Origin: Halomicrobium zhouii
GTDB taxonomy: Archaea > Halobacteriota > Halobacteria > Halobacteriales > Haloarculaceae
Direction: 5' to 3'
DNA: 64,000 nucleotides
Assembly: GCF_900114435.1 (NCBI RefSeq)
Contig: NZ_FOZK01000005.1
Location: 62,001-126,000 of the forward strand
Part shown: one piece after another, positions 1-7,995 of the stretch
How positions within the stretch are numbered: position 1 is the first letter of the stretch
Layout: each line of letters starts with the position of its first letter
Notes under the pieces: generated by a model
What the model was told of the DNA's origin: nothing
Seen by the model: only the letters and a program-made list of their open reading frames with translations
Databases searched by the model: none
Program-made: the position numbers and the translations under genes

Positions 1-1610
1 TCGAGGACAACCCCGGCGACGCCCGCCTGTTCGAGGAGATGCTGCGGGAGACGGCCGAACTGCCCCGCCGCACCGACGCCGGCGACTCCGGCGACGCCCT
101 CTCGTTCGCCCACGAACAGCGCCTCGACGACGGCCTGGACGCGCTCACGGCGGGCGACGCCGACGTCGTGTTGCTGGACCTGAACCTCCCCGACAGCACC
201 GGGCTCGACACGCTCGCGACGGTCGTCGACGAGACGGGGATGCTCCCCATCATCGTCCTCACCGGCCTCGACGACCGGGAGGTCGGCATCCAGGCGATCG
301 AACGGGGCGCACAGGACTACCTCGTCAAGGACAACGTCACGAGCGACCTGCTGGTCCGCTCGATCCACCACGCGCTCGAACGGAACCGACAGGACCGGGA
401 ACAGGCCCGCCGCCGCGAGCAACTGGAGGCGCTCAACCGCCTCAACCGGATCGCCCAGGACGTCACCCACGCCGTCATCACGACCTCGACCCAGGAGGAA
501 CTGGAGCAGGCGGTGTGTGACCGACTCGTCGACTCCGACGCCTACCGCTTCGCGTGGATCGGCGACGTGAGCGGTGCGGCCGGCGACGTCACGCCCCGGG
601 CATCGGCGGGCCTCGAGGAGGGCTACCTCGACGGCGTCTCGATCACGGCCAGCGACGACACCGAGAAGGGGCCGACCGGACGGGCGATCCAGACCGGGGC
701 GGTCCAGGTCATGCAGAACATCCGGACGGACCCGGCCTACGAACCGTGGCGCGAGGACGCGCTCGAACGCGGCTACCAGTCCTCGGCCGCGATCCCGATA
801 CTCTACGGGGACGTCCTCTACGGCGTGTTGAACGTCTACGCGTCGTCGCCGAACGCCTTCTCCGACCCGGAGGCGGAGATCCTGGCCCGGCTCGGCAGCG
901 TCATCGGCCACGCCATCGCCGCCATCGAGCGCAAGGAGGCGCTGGTGAGCGACGCCGTCACGGAACTCGAGTTCGCGGTCGACGACTTCGCCGAGGAACT
1001 GACGTCCGTGACCGCCCAGCACGACTGTACCGTCGAGATCGACAACCTCATCCAGAACGACGAGGCGGTGCTCGCCTACGCCCACGTCGACGGCCTCTCC
1101 CGCGAGCGGTTCAGCGAGGCGGTCGACCGCTCGGCCGTCCTCGACGACGCGCGGATCCTGGGCGGTGACGCCGAGGAGTTCGAGGTCGAACTCGTCACCG
1201 ACGCGGCCATGGCGCTGTTCGAGGCGCTCGCGACCCACGGCGGCAACGTCGACTCCGCTACCGTCGCCGACGGGGAGTTCCGCTTCGTCACAGAGGTCCC
1301 GGGCGGCCGCGACACCCGTCCCCTGATCGACATCGTCACGGACCACTGCCCCGGCGCGTCGCTGCTGGCCCAGCGGACGGGCCAGGCTCGTGACGAGAAC
1401 TCCGCCCGCAGCCTCGCCTTCGAGGACCGGCTCACCGACAAGCAGCGAACGGCGCTTGAGACGGCCTACCTCGCCGGCCACTTCGAGTGGCCCCGGGAGA
1501 CCAACGGCGAGGAGATCGCCGACCGCCTGGGCATCTCCCCGCCGACGTTCCACCAGCACCTCCGGGCCGCCGAGAAGGAAGTGTTCAGTCTGATGTTCGA
1601 AGATGAGTGA
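1..1610 (+). CDS. Receiver-GAF-HTH_10 (bacterio-opsin activator type) regulator, 5' partial
   Basis: The reading frame is open from base 3 to a TGA at 1608-1610, so the start lies just before the window. The visible N-terminus EDNPGDARLFEE is the opening of a CheY-like receiver; probably only 7-12 residues are missing. The receiver follows, with acceptor Asp in VVLLDLNLPD and Lys in YLVKDN. After a short coiled linker (about fragment residues 115-150) comes a GAF domain (about 150-305), then a bacterio-opsin-activator-type domain, and a C-terminal HTH_10 (FHQHLRAAEKEVF). In this family the N-terminal modules sense signals and HTH_10 binds DNA, so this is inferred to be a transcription regulator in the cytoplasm. 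The gene at 4852-6963 is a paralogue with the same overall order. Ligand and targets are unknown. Confidence 0.9.
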   Translation, partial: EDNPGDARLFEEMLRETAELPRRTDAGDSGDALSFAHEQRLDDGLDALTAGDADVVLLDLNLPDSTGLDTLATVVDETGMLPIIVLTGLDDREVGIQAIERGAQDYLVKDNVTSDLLVRSIHHALERNRQDREQARRREQLEALNRLNRIAQDVTHAVITTSTQEELEQAVCDRLVDSDAYRFAWIGDVSGAAGDVTPRASAGLEEGYLDGVSITASDDTEKGPTGRAIQTGAVQVMQNIRTDPAYEPWREDALERGYQSSAAIPILYGDVLYGVLNVYASSPNAFSDPEAEILARLGSVIGHAIAAIERKEALVSDAVTELEFAVDDFAEELTSVTAQHDCTVEIDNLIQNDEAVLAYAHVDGLSRERFSEAVDRSAVLDDARILGGDAEEFEVELVTDAAMALFEALATHGGNVDSATVADGEFRFVTEVPGGRDTRPLIDIVTDHCPGASLLAQRTGQARDENSARSLAFEDRLTDKQRTALETAYLAGHFEWPRETNGEEIADRLGISPPTFHQHLRAAEKEVFSLMFEDE

Positions 1611-1681
1611 TCTGTTCTCTGGTGTAGTGTGCGGGTGGTTCTATGGGCTTTCATTGGAAGAAACGGCACCGCTAACACCCA

Positions 1682-2073
1682 GAAAGCCCTCGCGGCGCTC
1701 GACCGCTCCGGGGCTCGCTGCGCTCCAGTTGGTGCTTGCGTCGCCCGGGAGGGTTCGACCGCCGCTCGCCCTTTCATTCCGCCAGGCCCGCTACCGCAGC
1801 CCTGCCCTTCCCCTGGTCGCGCGATGAAACGCGCTCCCGGCCGACCGCCGGGCGGTTGCGGGGCGGGCAGGAAGCGTGATTCGCGGCGGACGCCGCGAAT
1901 TCGGGGAGGTTTGGTGGTAATAATCGCGAGCGCGTTTCATCGCGCGAGCGAGGCTGGACCTGGCGGAATGAAAGGGCGAGGCGCGGTCGCGTGGGCTGAG
2001 ACGGGCCCTATCCGAGCGACGGAGGAGCGAGGATATCCCGCGCAGCCCGCGACGAGCGCGCCGAGGGCTTTCG
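1682..2073. repeat. Nested-palindrome intergenic element E1
   Basis: This 555-base gap between two converging genes holds no credible gene but a long symmetrical structure. The outer arms are GAAAGCCCTCG (from 1682) and CCGAGGGCTTTC (to 2072). A perfect 22-bp inverted repeat pairs 1765-1786 with 1959-1980, and a perfect 20-bp one pairs 1817-1836 with 1928-1947. The centre is a near-perfect hairpin, ATTCGCGGCG-GA-CGCCGCGAAT (about 1879-1900), followed by TTCGGGGAGGTTTGG. Elements with the same plan lie at 37731-38115 and 45755-46081. It may be a structured RNA, a long terminator-like structure or a non-autonomous mobile element. Confidence 0.75.
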
Positions 2074-2165
2074 AGTTGTTTGACTTCGTGCGAAGACCGA
2101 CAATCCCCTAACCCACGGATCGATACGTAGCCCACCTGTACCGATCACACGGGAAAGCAGACCCC

Positions 2166-2681
2166 TCACGCCAGTTGCGCCTCGACGTCGTCGTAGTCGG
2201 GGAAGTCGGGCCACTCGGTCGCGACCCAGGCGTACTCGACAGTCCGCTCCGAATCGAGCACGAAGACCGCCGGCCGCGGTTCGACGACGCCGGCCATTCC
2301 GTCGAGTTCGTGGGCGATGCCGTACTCCTCGGCCACGTCGGCCGCGGGGTCCGAGTACAGCGCGTAGTCGTCACCAAGCCCGCGCTTCTCGATCAGGTCC
2401 TTGTGGGCGTAGGGGGTCGAGATGGACAGGCCGACGACGGTGGCGTCGTCGTGCCACTCCCGGTCGACGATTTCCTTCCAGACGTAGGTCGCCGGGAAGG
2501 CGCCGTCCATCGGGTGGAAGACGAGGACCGTCGGGCCGTCCTCGCGCTCGACGAGATCCGAGAGGGCGACGTCCTCCCAGTACTCGTCGTTCACGAGTGG
2601 GCGGGTGAACTCCGGTGCCTGGTCGCCTTCCTCGGGGTGGTCTGCGGGCCCCAGATCGACGACGTCGAAGTCCAGTTCCAT
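2166..2681 (-). CDS. Redoxin-domain (peroxiredoxin-like) protein lacking cysteine
   Basis: The 171-residue protein has the thioredoxin-fold layout of AhpC/TSA peroxiredoxins: a GDQAPEFTRPLVN opening, the VLVFHPMDGAFPATYVWKE segment, the VVGLSISTPYAHKDLIEK segment and a C-terminal PAVFVLDSERTVEYAW strand. The family's peroxidatic Cys lies in a PxxxTxxC motif; here the equivalent stretch reads FPATYVWKE and the whole protein has no Cys. A classical thiol peroxidase reaction is therefore unlikely, and a binding or structural role is inferred. The gene overlaps the glutaredoxin gene upstream by one base (TGATG), so the two are co-transcribed and probably coupled in translation. Confidence 0.85.
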   Translation of the reverse strand: MELDFDVVDLGPADHPEEGDQAPEFTRPLVNDEYWEDVALSDLVEREDGPTVLVFHPMDGAFPATYVWKEIVDREWHDDATVVGLSISTPYAHKDLIEKRGLGDDYALYSDPAADVAEEYGIAHELDGMAGVVEPRPAVFVLDSERTVEYAWVATEWPDFPDYDDVEAQLA

Positions 2682-2944
2682 CAGGCGTCACCTCCGCTAC
2701 CGTAGGTACGCTGGAGGTAGTCGACGATGTTGGCGCTCTCGCTCATCGTGACGCCGGTGTTCTCGTCGACGATGGCGGGCACCGTCCGCTTGCCCGAGAG
2801 GCGCTTGACGACGTCGCGCTCGGAGTGCAGCGGTTCGACGAAGCGCGACCGGTACTCGAGGCCCAGCTCCTGGAGCGCCCGGGTGACGCGCTCGCAGAAC
2901 GGGCAGGCCTGCAACCGGTAGAACGTGATCGGCTGGTCACTCAT
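2681..2944 (-). CDS. Glutaredoxin / GST N-terminal domain protein
   Basis: This 87-residue protein has a complete glutaredoxin-like thioredoxin fold. It carries the redox motif CPFC at about residues 15-18, the cis-Pro segment RTVPAIVDENTG and the ESANIVDYL helix typical of GST N-terminal domains. Haloarchaea generally lack glutathione and use gamma-glutamylcysteine, so the thiol partner is uncertain. It is the first gene of a two-gene operon with the cysteine-free redoxin, suggesting a shared thiol-stress or redox-sensing role. The ATG at 2944 fits the start of the first beta strand (ITFYRLQACPFC). Confidence 0.88.
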   Translation of the reverse strand: MSDQPITFYRLQACPFCERVTRALQELGLEYRSRFVEPLHSERDVVKRLSGKRTVPAIVDENTGVTMSESANIVDYLQRTYGSGGDA

Positions 2945-3040
2945 ACGGTCGCCCCTTGGAGAGTGAGCCCGGTAAGCTCACCGCTTCCGGGCTATTCCAT
3001 GACAAACCTTAATCCACATGGCGCGTTAGTCCACACGTCG

Positions 3041-4435
3041 ATGGCTCTGGACCCCCCTTTGCGAGCCGAGTCGCTGTTCGCGTCGCCGCTGGCCCTGCAG
3101 GTCGGCGGCGTCCCGATCCCTGATAGTCTCGTCATCGCCGGTGGGACCGCCGTCATCGTGGTCCTCATCGGCCTCTCTGCCTTCTTCTCCTCCTCGGAGA
3201 TCGCCATGTTCTCGCTGCCGTCCCACCGCCTGGAGGCGCTCGTCGAGGACGGCAAGCACGGTGCGAGGACGCTCGAACGGCTCAAGTCCGACCCGCACCG
3301 CCTGCTGGTGACCATCCTGGTTGGCAACAACCTCGTCAACATCGCCATGTCCTCCATCGCGACGGGGCTGCTGGCGTACCTGCTCGGTAACCAGGGACTG
3401 GCCGTCGCCATCTCGACGTTCGGCATCACCGCCGTGGTGTTGCTGTTCGGCGAGAGCGCCCCCAAGTCCTACGCCGTCGAGAACACCGAGTCGTGGGCGC
3501 TCCGCATCGCCAGGCCGCTGAAACTCGCCGAGACCGTCCTGCTCCCGCTCATCGTCCTCTTCGACTACCTCACCCGCCAGGTCAACCGGATCACCGGCGG
3601 CCGTGCCGCCATCGAGACCTCCTACGTCACGCGCGAGGAGATCCAGGACATCATCGAGACCGGCGAGCGAGAGGGCGTCCTCGACGAGGAGGAACGCGAG
3701 ATGCTCCAGCGCACCCTCCGGTTCAACAACACCATCGCCAAGGAGGTGATGACGCCGCGCCTGGACATGGACGCCATCTCCACCGAGGCCTCCGTCGACG
3801 AGGCCATCGAGGAGTGCATCAACGGTGGCCACGCCCGCCTGCCCGTCTACGAGGGCAGCCTGGACAACGTCATCGGCATCGTCCACATCCTCGACCTGGT
3901 CCGCGACCGCACCTACGGCGAGGCCGACCGCGACGTCGACCTGGAGGACCTCATCGAACCGACGCTCCACGTCCCCGAGTCGAAGAACGTCGACGACCTG
4001 CTGACCGAGATGCGCAGCGAACGCCTGCACATGGTCATCGTCATCGACGAGTTCGGCACCGCCGAGGGACTGGTGACGATGGAGGACCTCACCGAGGAGA
4101 TCGTCGGCGAGATCCTCGAGGGCGAAGAGGAGGTCCCCATCGAGTTCGTCTCCGAGGACGTCGCCGTGGTCAAGGGCGAAGTCAACATCGAGGAGGTCAA
4201 CGAAGCCCTGGGGATCGACCTCCCCGAGGGCGAGGAGTTCGAGACCATCGCCGGCTTCATCTTCAACCGCGCCGGCCGCCTCGTCGAGGCCGGCGAGACC
4301 ATCGAGTACGACGGCGTCGAGATCCGCGTCGAGCGCGTCGAGAACACCCGCATCATGAAGGCCCGGCTGCGCCGCCTCGAACCCGAGGACGTCGAGGGGG
4401 AACCCGAAGCCGACGCCGAAGCGTCGCCGGAGTGA
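3041..4435 (+). CDS. CNNM/HlyC-type membrane protein (DUF21, CBS pair, CorC-HlyC domain)
   Basis: The 464-residue protein starts with a DUF21 membrane domain of three to four helices (about residues 25-180; signatures SSSEIAMFSL and GESAPKSYAV). Two CBS domains follow (about 205-325; VMTPRLDMDAI, LPVYEGSLDNVIGIVH, HMVIVIDEFGTAEGLVTMEDL), then a CorC/HlyC C-terminal domain (about 345-425) ending in RVERVENTRIMKARL. Members are linked to Mg2+/cation export and are regulated through nucleotide-binding CBS domains, so ion export is the likely role here. The frame stays open back to 2615, but that stretch is antisense to the glutaredoxin operon; the ATG at 3041 directly precedes the membrane domain and is the better start. 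Confidence 0.9.
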   Translation: MALDPPLRAESLFASPLALQVGGVPIPDSLVIAGGTAVIVVLIGLSAFFSSSEIAMFSLPSHRLEALVEDGKHGARTLERLKSDPHRLLVTILVGNNLVNIAMSSIATGLLAYLLGNQGLAVAISTFGITAVVLLFGESAPKSYAVENTESWALRIARPLKLAETVLLPLIVLFDYLTRQVNRITGGRAAIETSYVTREEIQDIIETGEREGVLDEEEREMLQRTLRFNNTIAKEVMTPRLDMDAISTEASVDEAIEECINGGHARLPVYEGSLDNVIGIVHILDLVRDRTYGEADRDVDLEDLIEPTLHVPESKNVDDLLTEMRSERLHMVIVIDEFGTAEGLVTMEDLTEEIVGEILEGEEEVPIEFVSEDVAVVKGEVNIEEVNEALGIDLPEGEEFETIAGFIFNRAGRLVEAGETIEYDGVEIRVERVENTRIMKARLRRLEPEDVEGEPEADAEASPE

Positions 4436-4459
4436 CGGGGAATCGGGTCCAGTTTTCCG

Positions 4460-4699
4460 CTACCTGTGGTAAGTGAGCCGCGCTATCGCGTCGTCGATCC
4501 GCCGTTTCACGCCGCCGAGCCACGCCGACGGCGAGACGGCGCGAACGGCAGACTCGTCGATCTCGATGTGGCCGCCGGCGAAGGGGTCGGTGCTGGCAGC
4601 GTCGCCCGCTCCGTCAACGCCCTCGCTGCCGGCGTCTCCCTGACCGTCCTCTCCCTCGTCCGCGTCGCCGTCGGCGGTCAGGTCCACGACGGTGCTCAT
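4460..4699 (-). CDS. Small acidic hypothetical protein
   Basis: From the ATG at 4699 this encodes 79 residues with a strongly acidic, Gly-rich first half (about residues 8-40) and an ordered C-terminus, SAWLGGVKRRIDDAIARL. I do not recognise a family. The frame continues upstream through ETCGRCS, so a GTG start near 4734 would add a CxxC motif; the ATG is chosen because the upstream part has no clear promoter support. The much longer open frame in the same phase (to 6088) is a shadow of the regulator gene. It converges with the CNNM gene, 24 bp away. Confidence 0.55.
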   Translation of the reverse strand: MSTVVDLTADGDADEGEDGQGDAGSEGVDGAGDAASTDPFAGGHIEIDESAVRAVSPSAWLGGVKRRIDDAIARLTYHR

Positions 4700-4851
4700 C
4701 GAGCACCGGCCGCAGGTCTCCGTTCGCTTCCCGTTCACGTCCGGTGGTTCGGGCCGAAGCGTGTTAACTGTTGTCGCGGGGTCGATCAGGCCAGCTCGTC
4801 GTCGCTGGTGACGCCCGGTTCTGCCTTCGCTACCGTCGCGGGATCGATCCG

Positions 4852-6963
4852 CTACCGCCCCTCGGGGTCGAACAGCTCCTGGAACACCTTCTGCTGGGCG
4901 GCTCGCAGGTGCTGGTGGTAGGTCGGCCGGGAGATGTCCATCCCCTCGGCGAGCTCGTCGCCGTCGACCTCCCGGGGCCAGTCGAAGAACCCGCCGAGGA
5001 AGGCCGTCCGCAGGGCCGTCTCCTGGCGGTCGGTGAACCGGTCGAACAGCGCGGCGCGGAACTCCTGCTGGGTGTGGACGGGGCGCTCGTGCTCGTGGTA
5101 GCCCACGAGGTCGGTGTTGTCGTAGCGCTCGTCGACGAGGCCGAACACGTCGCGGGCCTCGGCTTCGTAGGGGAGTTCGATAGTGTAGCGGACGACGCCG
5201 TGTTCGCTCTCGATGCGCTTGGGGACGGCCCCCAGGTCGACGAGCGTCTCGACGAGCGACCCGTCCACGGTCACGTCGAACAGCGCCTCGCCCTCGTATT
5301 CGGCGACACGACTGGCGGCCGTGACCGCCCCGTCGTCCTGGAGCGCGTCCATGACGTCGTCGCTGTCGGCCCCGGTGGTGGTGAAGTAGATGCGCAGCGA
5401 GCCGTCCTCCTGGGTGACGGTCCCGGTGGAGCTGATCAGGGCGCCCGTCGTGGCCGAGAGCCGGGAGAACAGCAGGTCGTGGTCCTCGACGGCGAACTCC
5501 AGTTCGATCACCCGGTCGGCCGAGAGGATGCGCCCGCTCTCGAAGGCGTTGATGGTGTTGGCGACCGCGCGGCCGAGTGACTCCAGGACGACCTGCTCGC
5601 GACCGTCGAAGGCGTCCTCCCGGCCCGCACAGACGTAGAGGACGCCGTAACTGGCGTCGGTGTACTCGAGCGGGATGGCCATCACCGACTCGACGCCGGC
5701 CTCGTGGGCGGTCCGGAGCCAGCCCGACTCTGCCTCGGCCAGCGCGCGCACGTCGACGACCTGCGATTCGCCCGTCTGGTAGGCGGCCGCGCCCGGCGAG
5801 TCGCCGTCCATCGGCACGCTCTCGTCGGCGACGTAGAGGTTCGTCTCCCCGGTCCACTCGTGGGCGACCAGCGCCTCGCCGCGGACGTCCGGGCGGGCCA
5901 GCCAGGCGAAGACGTACGGGTCCGCCGCCGCGAGCTGGGTGCAGACGCCGAGTTCGACTTCCTCGCGCGTGTGGGCCTCGACGAGCACCTCCACGGTGTC
6001 CTGGACGAGTCCCTCGATGCGGTCGAGGATGGTGGCGATGCGGTGGCGCGCCTCGCGGACCTCCCGTTCCCGGCGGGCCCGGTTGCACGCAGCCGCCGCG
6101 TTAGTGGCCAGCAGCGCCGCCATCGTTCGGTCCACTTCGTCGAACGCGCCTGGCGTCGTCGCGCCGATGCTCAACGTTCCGTGGACGCCGATGGGGAAGA
6201 ACATCGCTCCCCGGACGGGGTCGCGGTCGAAGTCGTCCTCGAGGGTCTTCACGTCGTCGTACACCGCCGGCTCGCCGGAGGCGAACACCTTCCCCGGCAG
6301 TCCTTCGTCGAGGCTGTACGTCGGGCGATCACCCATCCGCTCGACGGCGTTCTCGCTGGCGGCGACGGGTTCGAGCACCCCCTCTTCGGGGTCGTACAGC
6401 CGGACGACACTCATGTCGTAGTCCAGCACCGTCTCGACGGCCCGCGTCACGACGGCGGCGATGGACTCGCGGCTGGGCGCCTGCATGAGATCCCGCGAGA
6501 TGGCCTGGAGCTGTGTGATGGTCTCCGGGCTCTGCGCGACGCTCGTGGGGGCTCCGTCGCCAGCACGCTCGATAGCTGCGTTCCCGCTCTCGGCCTCCCG
6601 GTGTGCCCGTTCGATCCGGTGTGCGAGGACGGCGTAGCGTTCGTCGCCGCTCCGCTGGACGTAGTCGGCCGCGCCGTCGGCCAGCACCGCCTCGACGGAC
6701 CGCTCGTCGCCGTCGCCGAACAGGACGACCGGCGCCTCCGGGTGTCGCTCGCGGATGCGTTCGAGGACGGTCTCCTCCGTCCCGTCGGCGACCAGGCAGT
6801 AGGCGTCCGCCGACTCCCCCGATTCCCCCGATTCCCCCACCGCCCCAGATTCCGGTGCCGTCGCGACAGCGAACGAGTCCGTGAGCTTCCGGAGCGTGCT
6901 CGCGGTCCGGGCGACTGCCTTCTCGTCGGCCCCCGTCACGACGACTGTTGGTCCCTCGGCCAT
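4852..6963 (-). CDS. Receiver-like, double GAF, HTH_10 regulator
   Basis: The 703-residue protein starts with a degenerate receiver-like domain (about 1-125; VVVTGADEKAV, APVVLFGDGDE, GAADYVQRSGDE) without the usual acidic pocket. A GAF domain follows at about 160-300, a second GAF at about 340-490, then a bacterio-opsin-activator domain (about 500-640) and C-terminal HTH_10 (YHQHLRAAQQKVF). It is inferred to be a sensory transcription regulator, paralogous to the gene at the window's left edge. Residues near 45-55 read GESGESGES, encoded by 9-bp tandem repeats at about 6815-6840, a likely slippage site. A TATA box and a small palindrome lie directly upstream (6966-6995), placing a leaderless transcript at the ATG. 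Confidence 0.9.
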   Translation of the reverse strand: MAEGPTVVVTGADEKAVARTASTLRKLTDSFAVATAPESGAVGESGESGESADAYCLVADGTEETVLERIRERHPEAPVVLFGDGDERSVEAVLADGAADYVQRSGDERYAVLAHRIERAHREAESGNAAIERAGDGAPTSVAQSPETITQLQAISRDLMQAPSRESIAAVVTRAVETVLDYDMSVVRLYDPEEGVLEPVAASENAVERMGDRPTYSLDEGLPGKVFASGEPAVYDDVKTLEDDFDRDPVRGAMFFPIGVHGTLSIGATTPGAFDEVDRTMAALLATNAAAACNRARREREVREARHRIATILDRIEGLVQDTVEVLVEAHTREEVELGVCTQLAAADPYVFAWLARPDVRGEALVAHEWTGETNLYVADESVPMDGDSPGAAAYQTGESQVVDVRALAEAESGWLRTAHEAGVESVMAIPLEYTDASYGVLYVCAGREDAFDGREQVVLESLGRAVANTINAFESGRILSADRVIELEFAVEDHDLLFSRLSATTGALISSTGTVTQEDGSLRIYFTTTGADSDDVMDALQDDGAVTAASRVAEYEGEALFDVTVDGSLVETLVDLGAVPKRIESEHGVVRYTIELPYEAEARDVFGLVDERYDNTDLVGYHEHERPVHTQQEFRAALFDRFTDRQETALRTAFLGGFFDWPREVDGDELAEGMDISRPTYHQHLRAAQQKVFQELFDPEGR

Positions 6964-6965
6964 AC

Positions 6966-6995
6966 CTAACAGGTTAGTGCATCAGCAAATATAAG
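6966..6995 (-). promoter_or_regulatory. Promoter with operator-like palindrome for the 4852-6963 gene
   Basis: On the minus strand CTTATATTTG (6987-6996) is a good archaeal TATA box centred 28 nt before the ATG at 6963. Between them lies CTAAC-AG-GTTAG (6966-6977), a 5-bp-arm inverted repeat sitting on the expected transcription start. Its position suits a repressor or autoregulator site; this is inferred from position only. Confidence 0.6.
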
Positions 6996-7056
6996 ATACT
7001 GTCGCTCGCCGAACAGGTGCCCCCGACAGCCCGCCTGCCCGGTCGCGATAGGCCCC

Positions 7057-7326
7057 TCAGCGGTCGAGTTCGGTGACGTCGACGGCGCCGCTGCCAGTCA
7101 CCGACACCGCACAGCCCGCGTAGGTGAACTCGACGCGCACGGGCGGCGCGGTGGTCGTCGGTCCGTCGCCCGCTACCAGCGCGTCCAGCGCGTCCGGGTC
7201 GAGGACGCCGTACAGTGGCTCGAGCGTCATCGGATCCGAACCGGTCTCCGCCGCGACGGCGGCGACGACAGCCTGACTCGCTGACTCCGAACTCGCCGTC
7301 TCGACCGCACCCAGTGTCGTAGACAT
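7057..7326 (-). CDS. HalOD1 domain protein
   Basis: The 89-residue protein is a stand-alone HalOD1 output domain, a small alpha/beta domain common in haloarchaeal signalling proteins. The hallmark segments are DPMTLEPLYGVLDPDALDALV and the C-terminal two-strand region VRVEFTYAGCAVSVTGSGAVDV. Its biochemical role is not established. A second HalOD1 protein at 60281-60550 has the same layout. The ATG at 7326 (MSTTLGAVET) is preferred to an ATG five codons upstream because the homologue starts at a similar distance from the domain. It precedes the large regulator on the same strand but has its own 95-bp spacer containing that gene's promoter. Confidence 0.8.
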   Translation of the reverse strand: MSTTLGAVETASSESASQAVVAAVAAETGSDPMTLEPLYGVLDPDALDALVAGDGPTTTAPPVRVEFTYAGCAVSVTGSGAVDVTELDR

Positions 7327-7665
7327 GTTCTGTCCGTACACTATCGACCCCCATTTCTCCAGTGGCTATCCCTGTAGTGGCAGGCCGATTTCGGGGGCTA
7401 TTCTGATAGGGGTCGGGTGACGAGGTGACCCGCTGATTCGGTCGTACTGGTCGTCGCCGGCGCGTCTCGGGCGGGAACGAGTGGACCTGGATGGGGCTTT
7501 GGAACGACTCACATCACTGACGGCGGCAGTCGCTCCTCACGTCCGTTCACCGGAGCGGCAGAGCCGCCCCGAGCCCTCACTCACTCTGTTCGCGAGGACC
7601 TCGCAGAATGGTTCGCGGCTCCGCCGCTCGCCGTTTCGAGGTTCTCACTGCGTTCGAACCTCCTA

Positions 7666-7687
7666 TGCGCCGTTCGGGAATTGAACC
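7666..7687 (-). repeat. Partial copy of tRNA-Gly 3' end (att-like)
   Basis: These 22 bases match the 3' end of the tRNA-Gly gene (7798-7819, discriminator through T arm) at 21 of 22 positions, in the same orientation and 132 bp away. A direct repeat of a tRNA 3' end is what remains when a tyrosine-integrase element inserts in a tRNA gene. The 110 bases between the copies hold no integrase, only a third, inverted T-arm-like stretch (GGGTTCAATTCCCGG, 7746-7760). The rest of the gap, 7327-7665, holds short GC-rich inverted repeats and no gene I can support. Confidence 0.6.
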
Positions 7688-7797
7688 AGAGGGAGACGTT
7701 CCGGGCGTGCGGCGCTATCGCGCCGTTCCGGGGCTGCGACTCCCAGGGTTCAATTCCCGGTGACGATGATGTCTCTCACTGGCGTTCGAGACAATCA

Positions 7798-7868
7798 TGC
7801 GCCGTCCGGGAATTGAACCCGGGCTCTAGCCTTGGGAAGGCTATGTCCTACCACTGGACCAACGGCGC
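7798..7868 (-). tRNA. tRNA-Gly (anticodon CCC)
   Basis: The minus strand folds as a full cloverleaf. The acceptor arm GCGCCGT pairs with ACGGCGC and is followed by discriminator A. The anticodon arm is TAGCC-TTCCCAA-GGCTA, giving anticodon CCC, and the T arm has the loop sequence GTTCAATTC. No CCA is encoded and no intron is seen. A TATA-like AATATTT lies at 7884-7890, about 20 nt upstream. Confidence 0.95.
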
Positions 7869-7995
7869 TCACTCGGTTCGGCCAAATATTCCCCGTGGCG
7901 TCACTTGAACGTAGCGCTTCGCTCGAACTGCCCGTTCGTCCGGAAACGTTGCGCCATCGGGGAGCTATTTGTCGCTCGACGGCCAAGAGTCGTCC

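Noticed and set aside
1603-2135. Several open frames on both strands in the first intergenic region
   Set aside because: They arise from the palindromic, GC-rich E1 element, have no codon bias and no family match.
2615-3040. N-terminal extension of the CNNM gene
   Set aside because: The added residues are antisense to the glutaredoxin/redoxin operon and carry no domain; ATG 3041 directly precedes the membrane domain.
4460-6088. A 542-codon Arg/Gly/Pro-rich open frame on the minus strand
   Set aside because: It is the shadow of the GAF/HTH_10 gene in another phase; only its last 79 codons (4460-4699) stand free of that gene and look like a protein.
7746-7760. A second tRNA on the plus strand based on the T-arm sequence GGGTTCAATTCCCGG
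   Set aside because: No pairing acceptor stem or anticodon arm surrounds it; it is better explained as an inverted fragment of the tRNA-Gly T arm.
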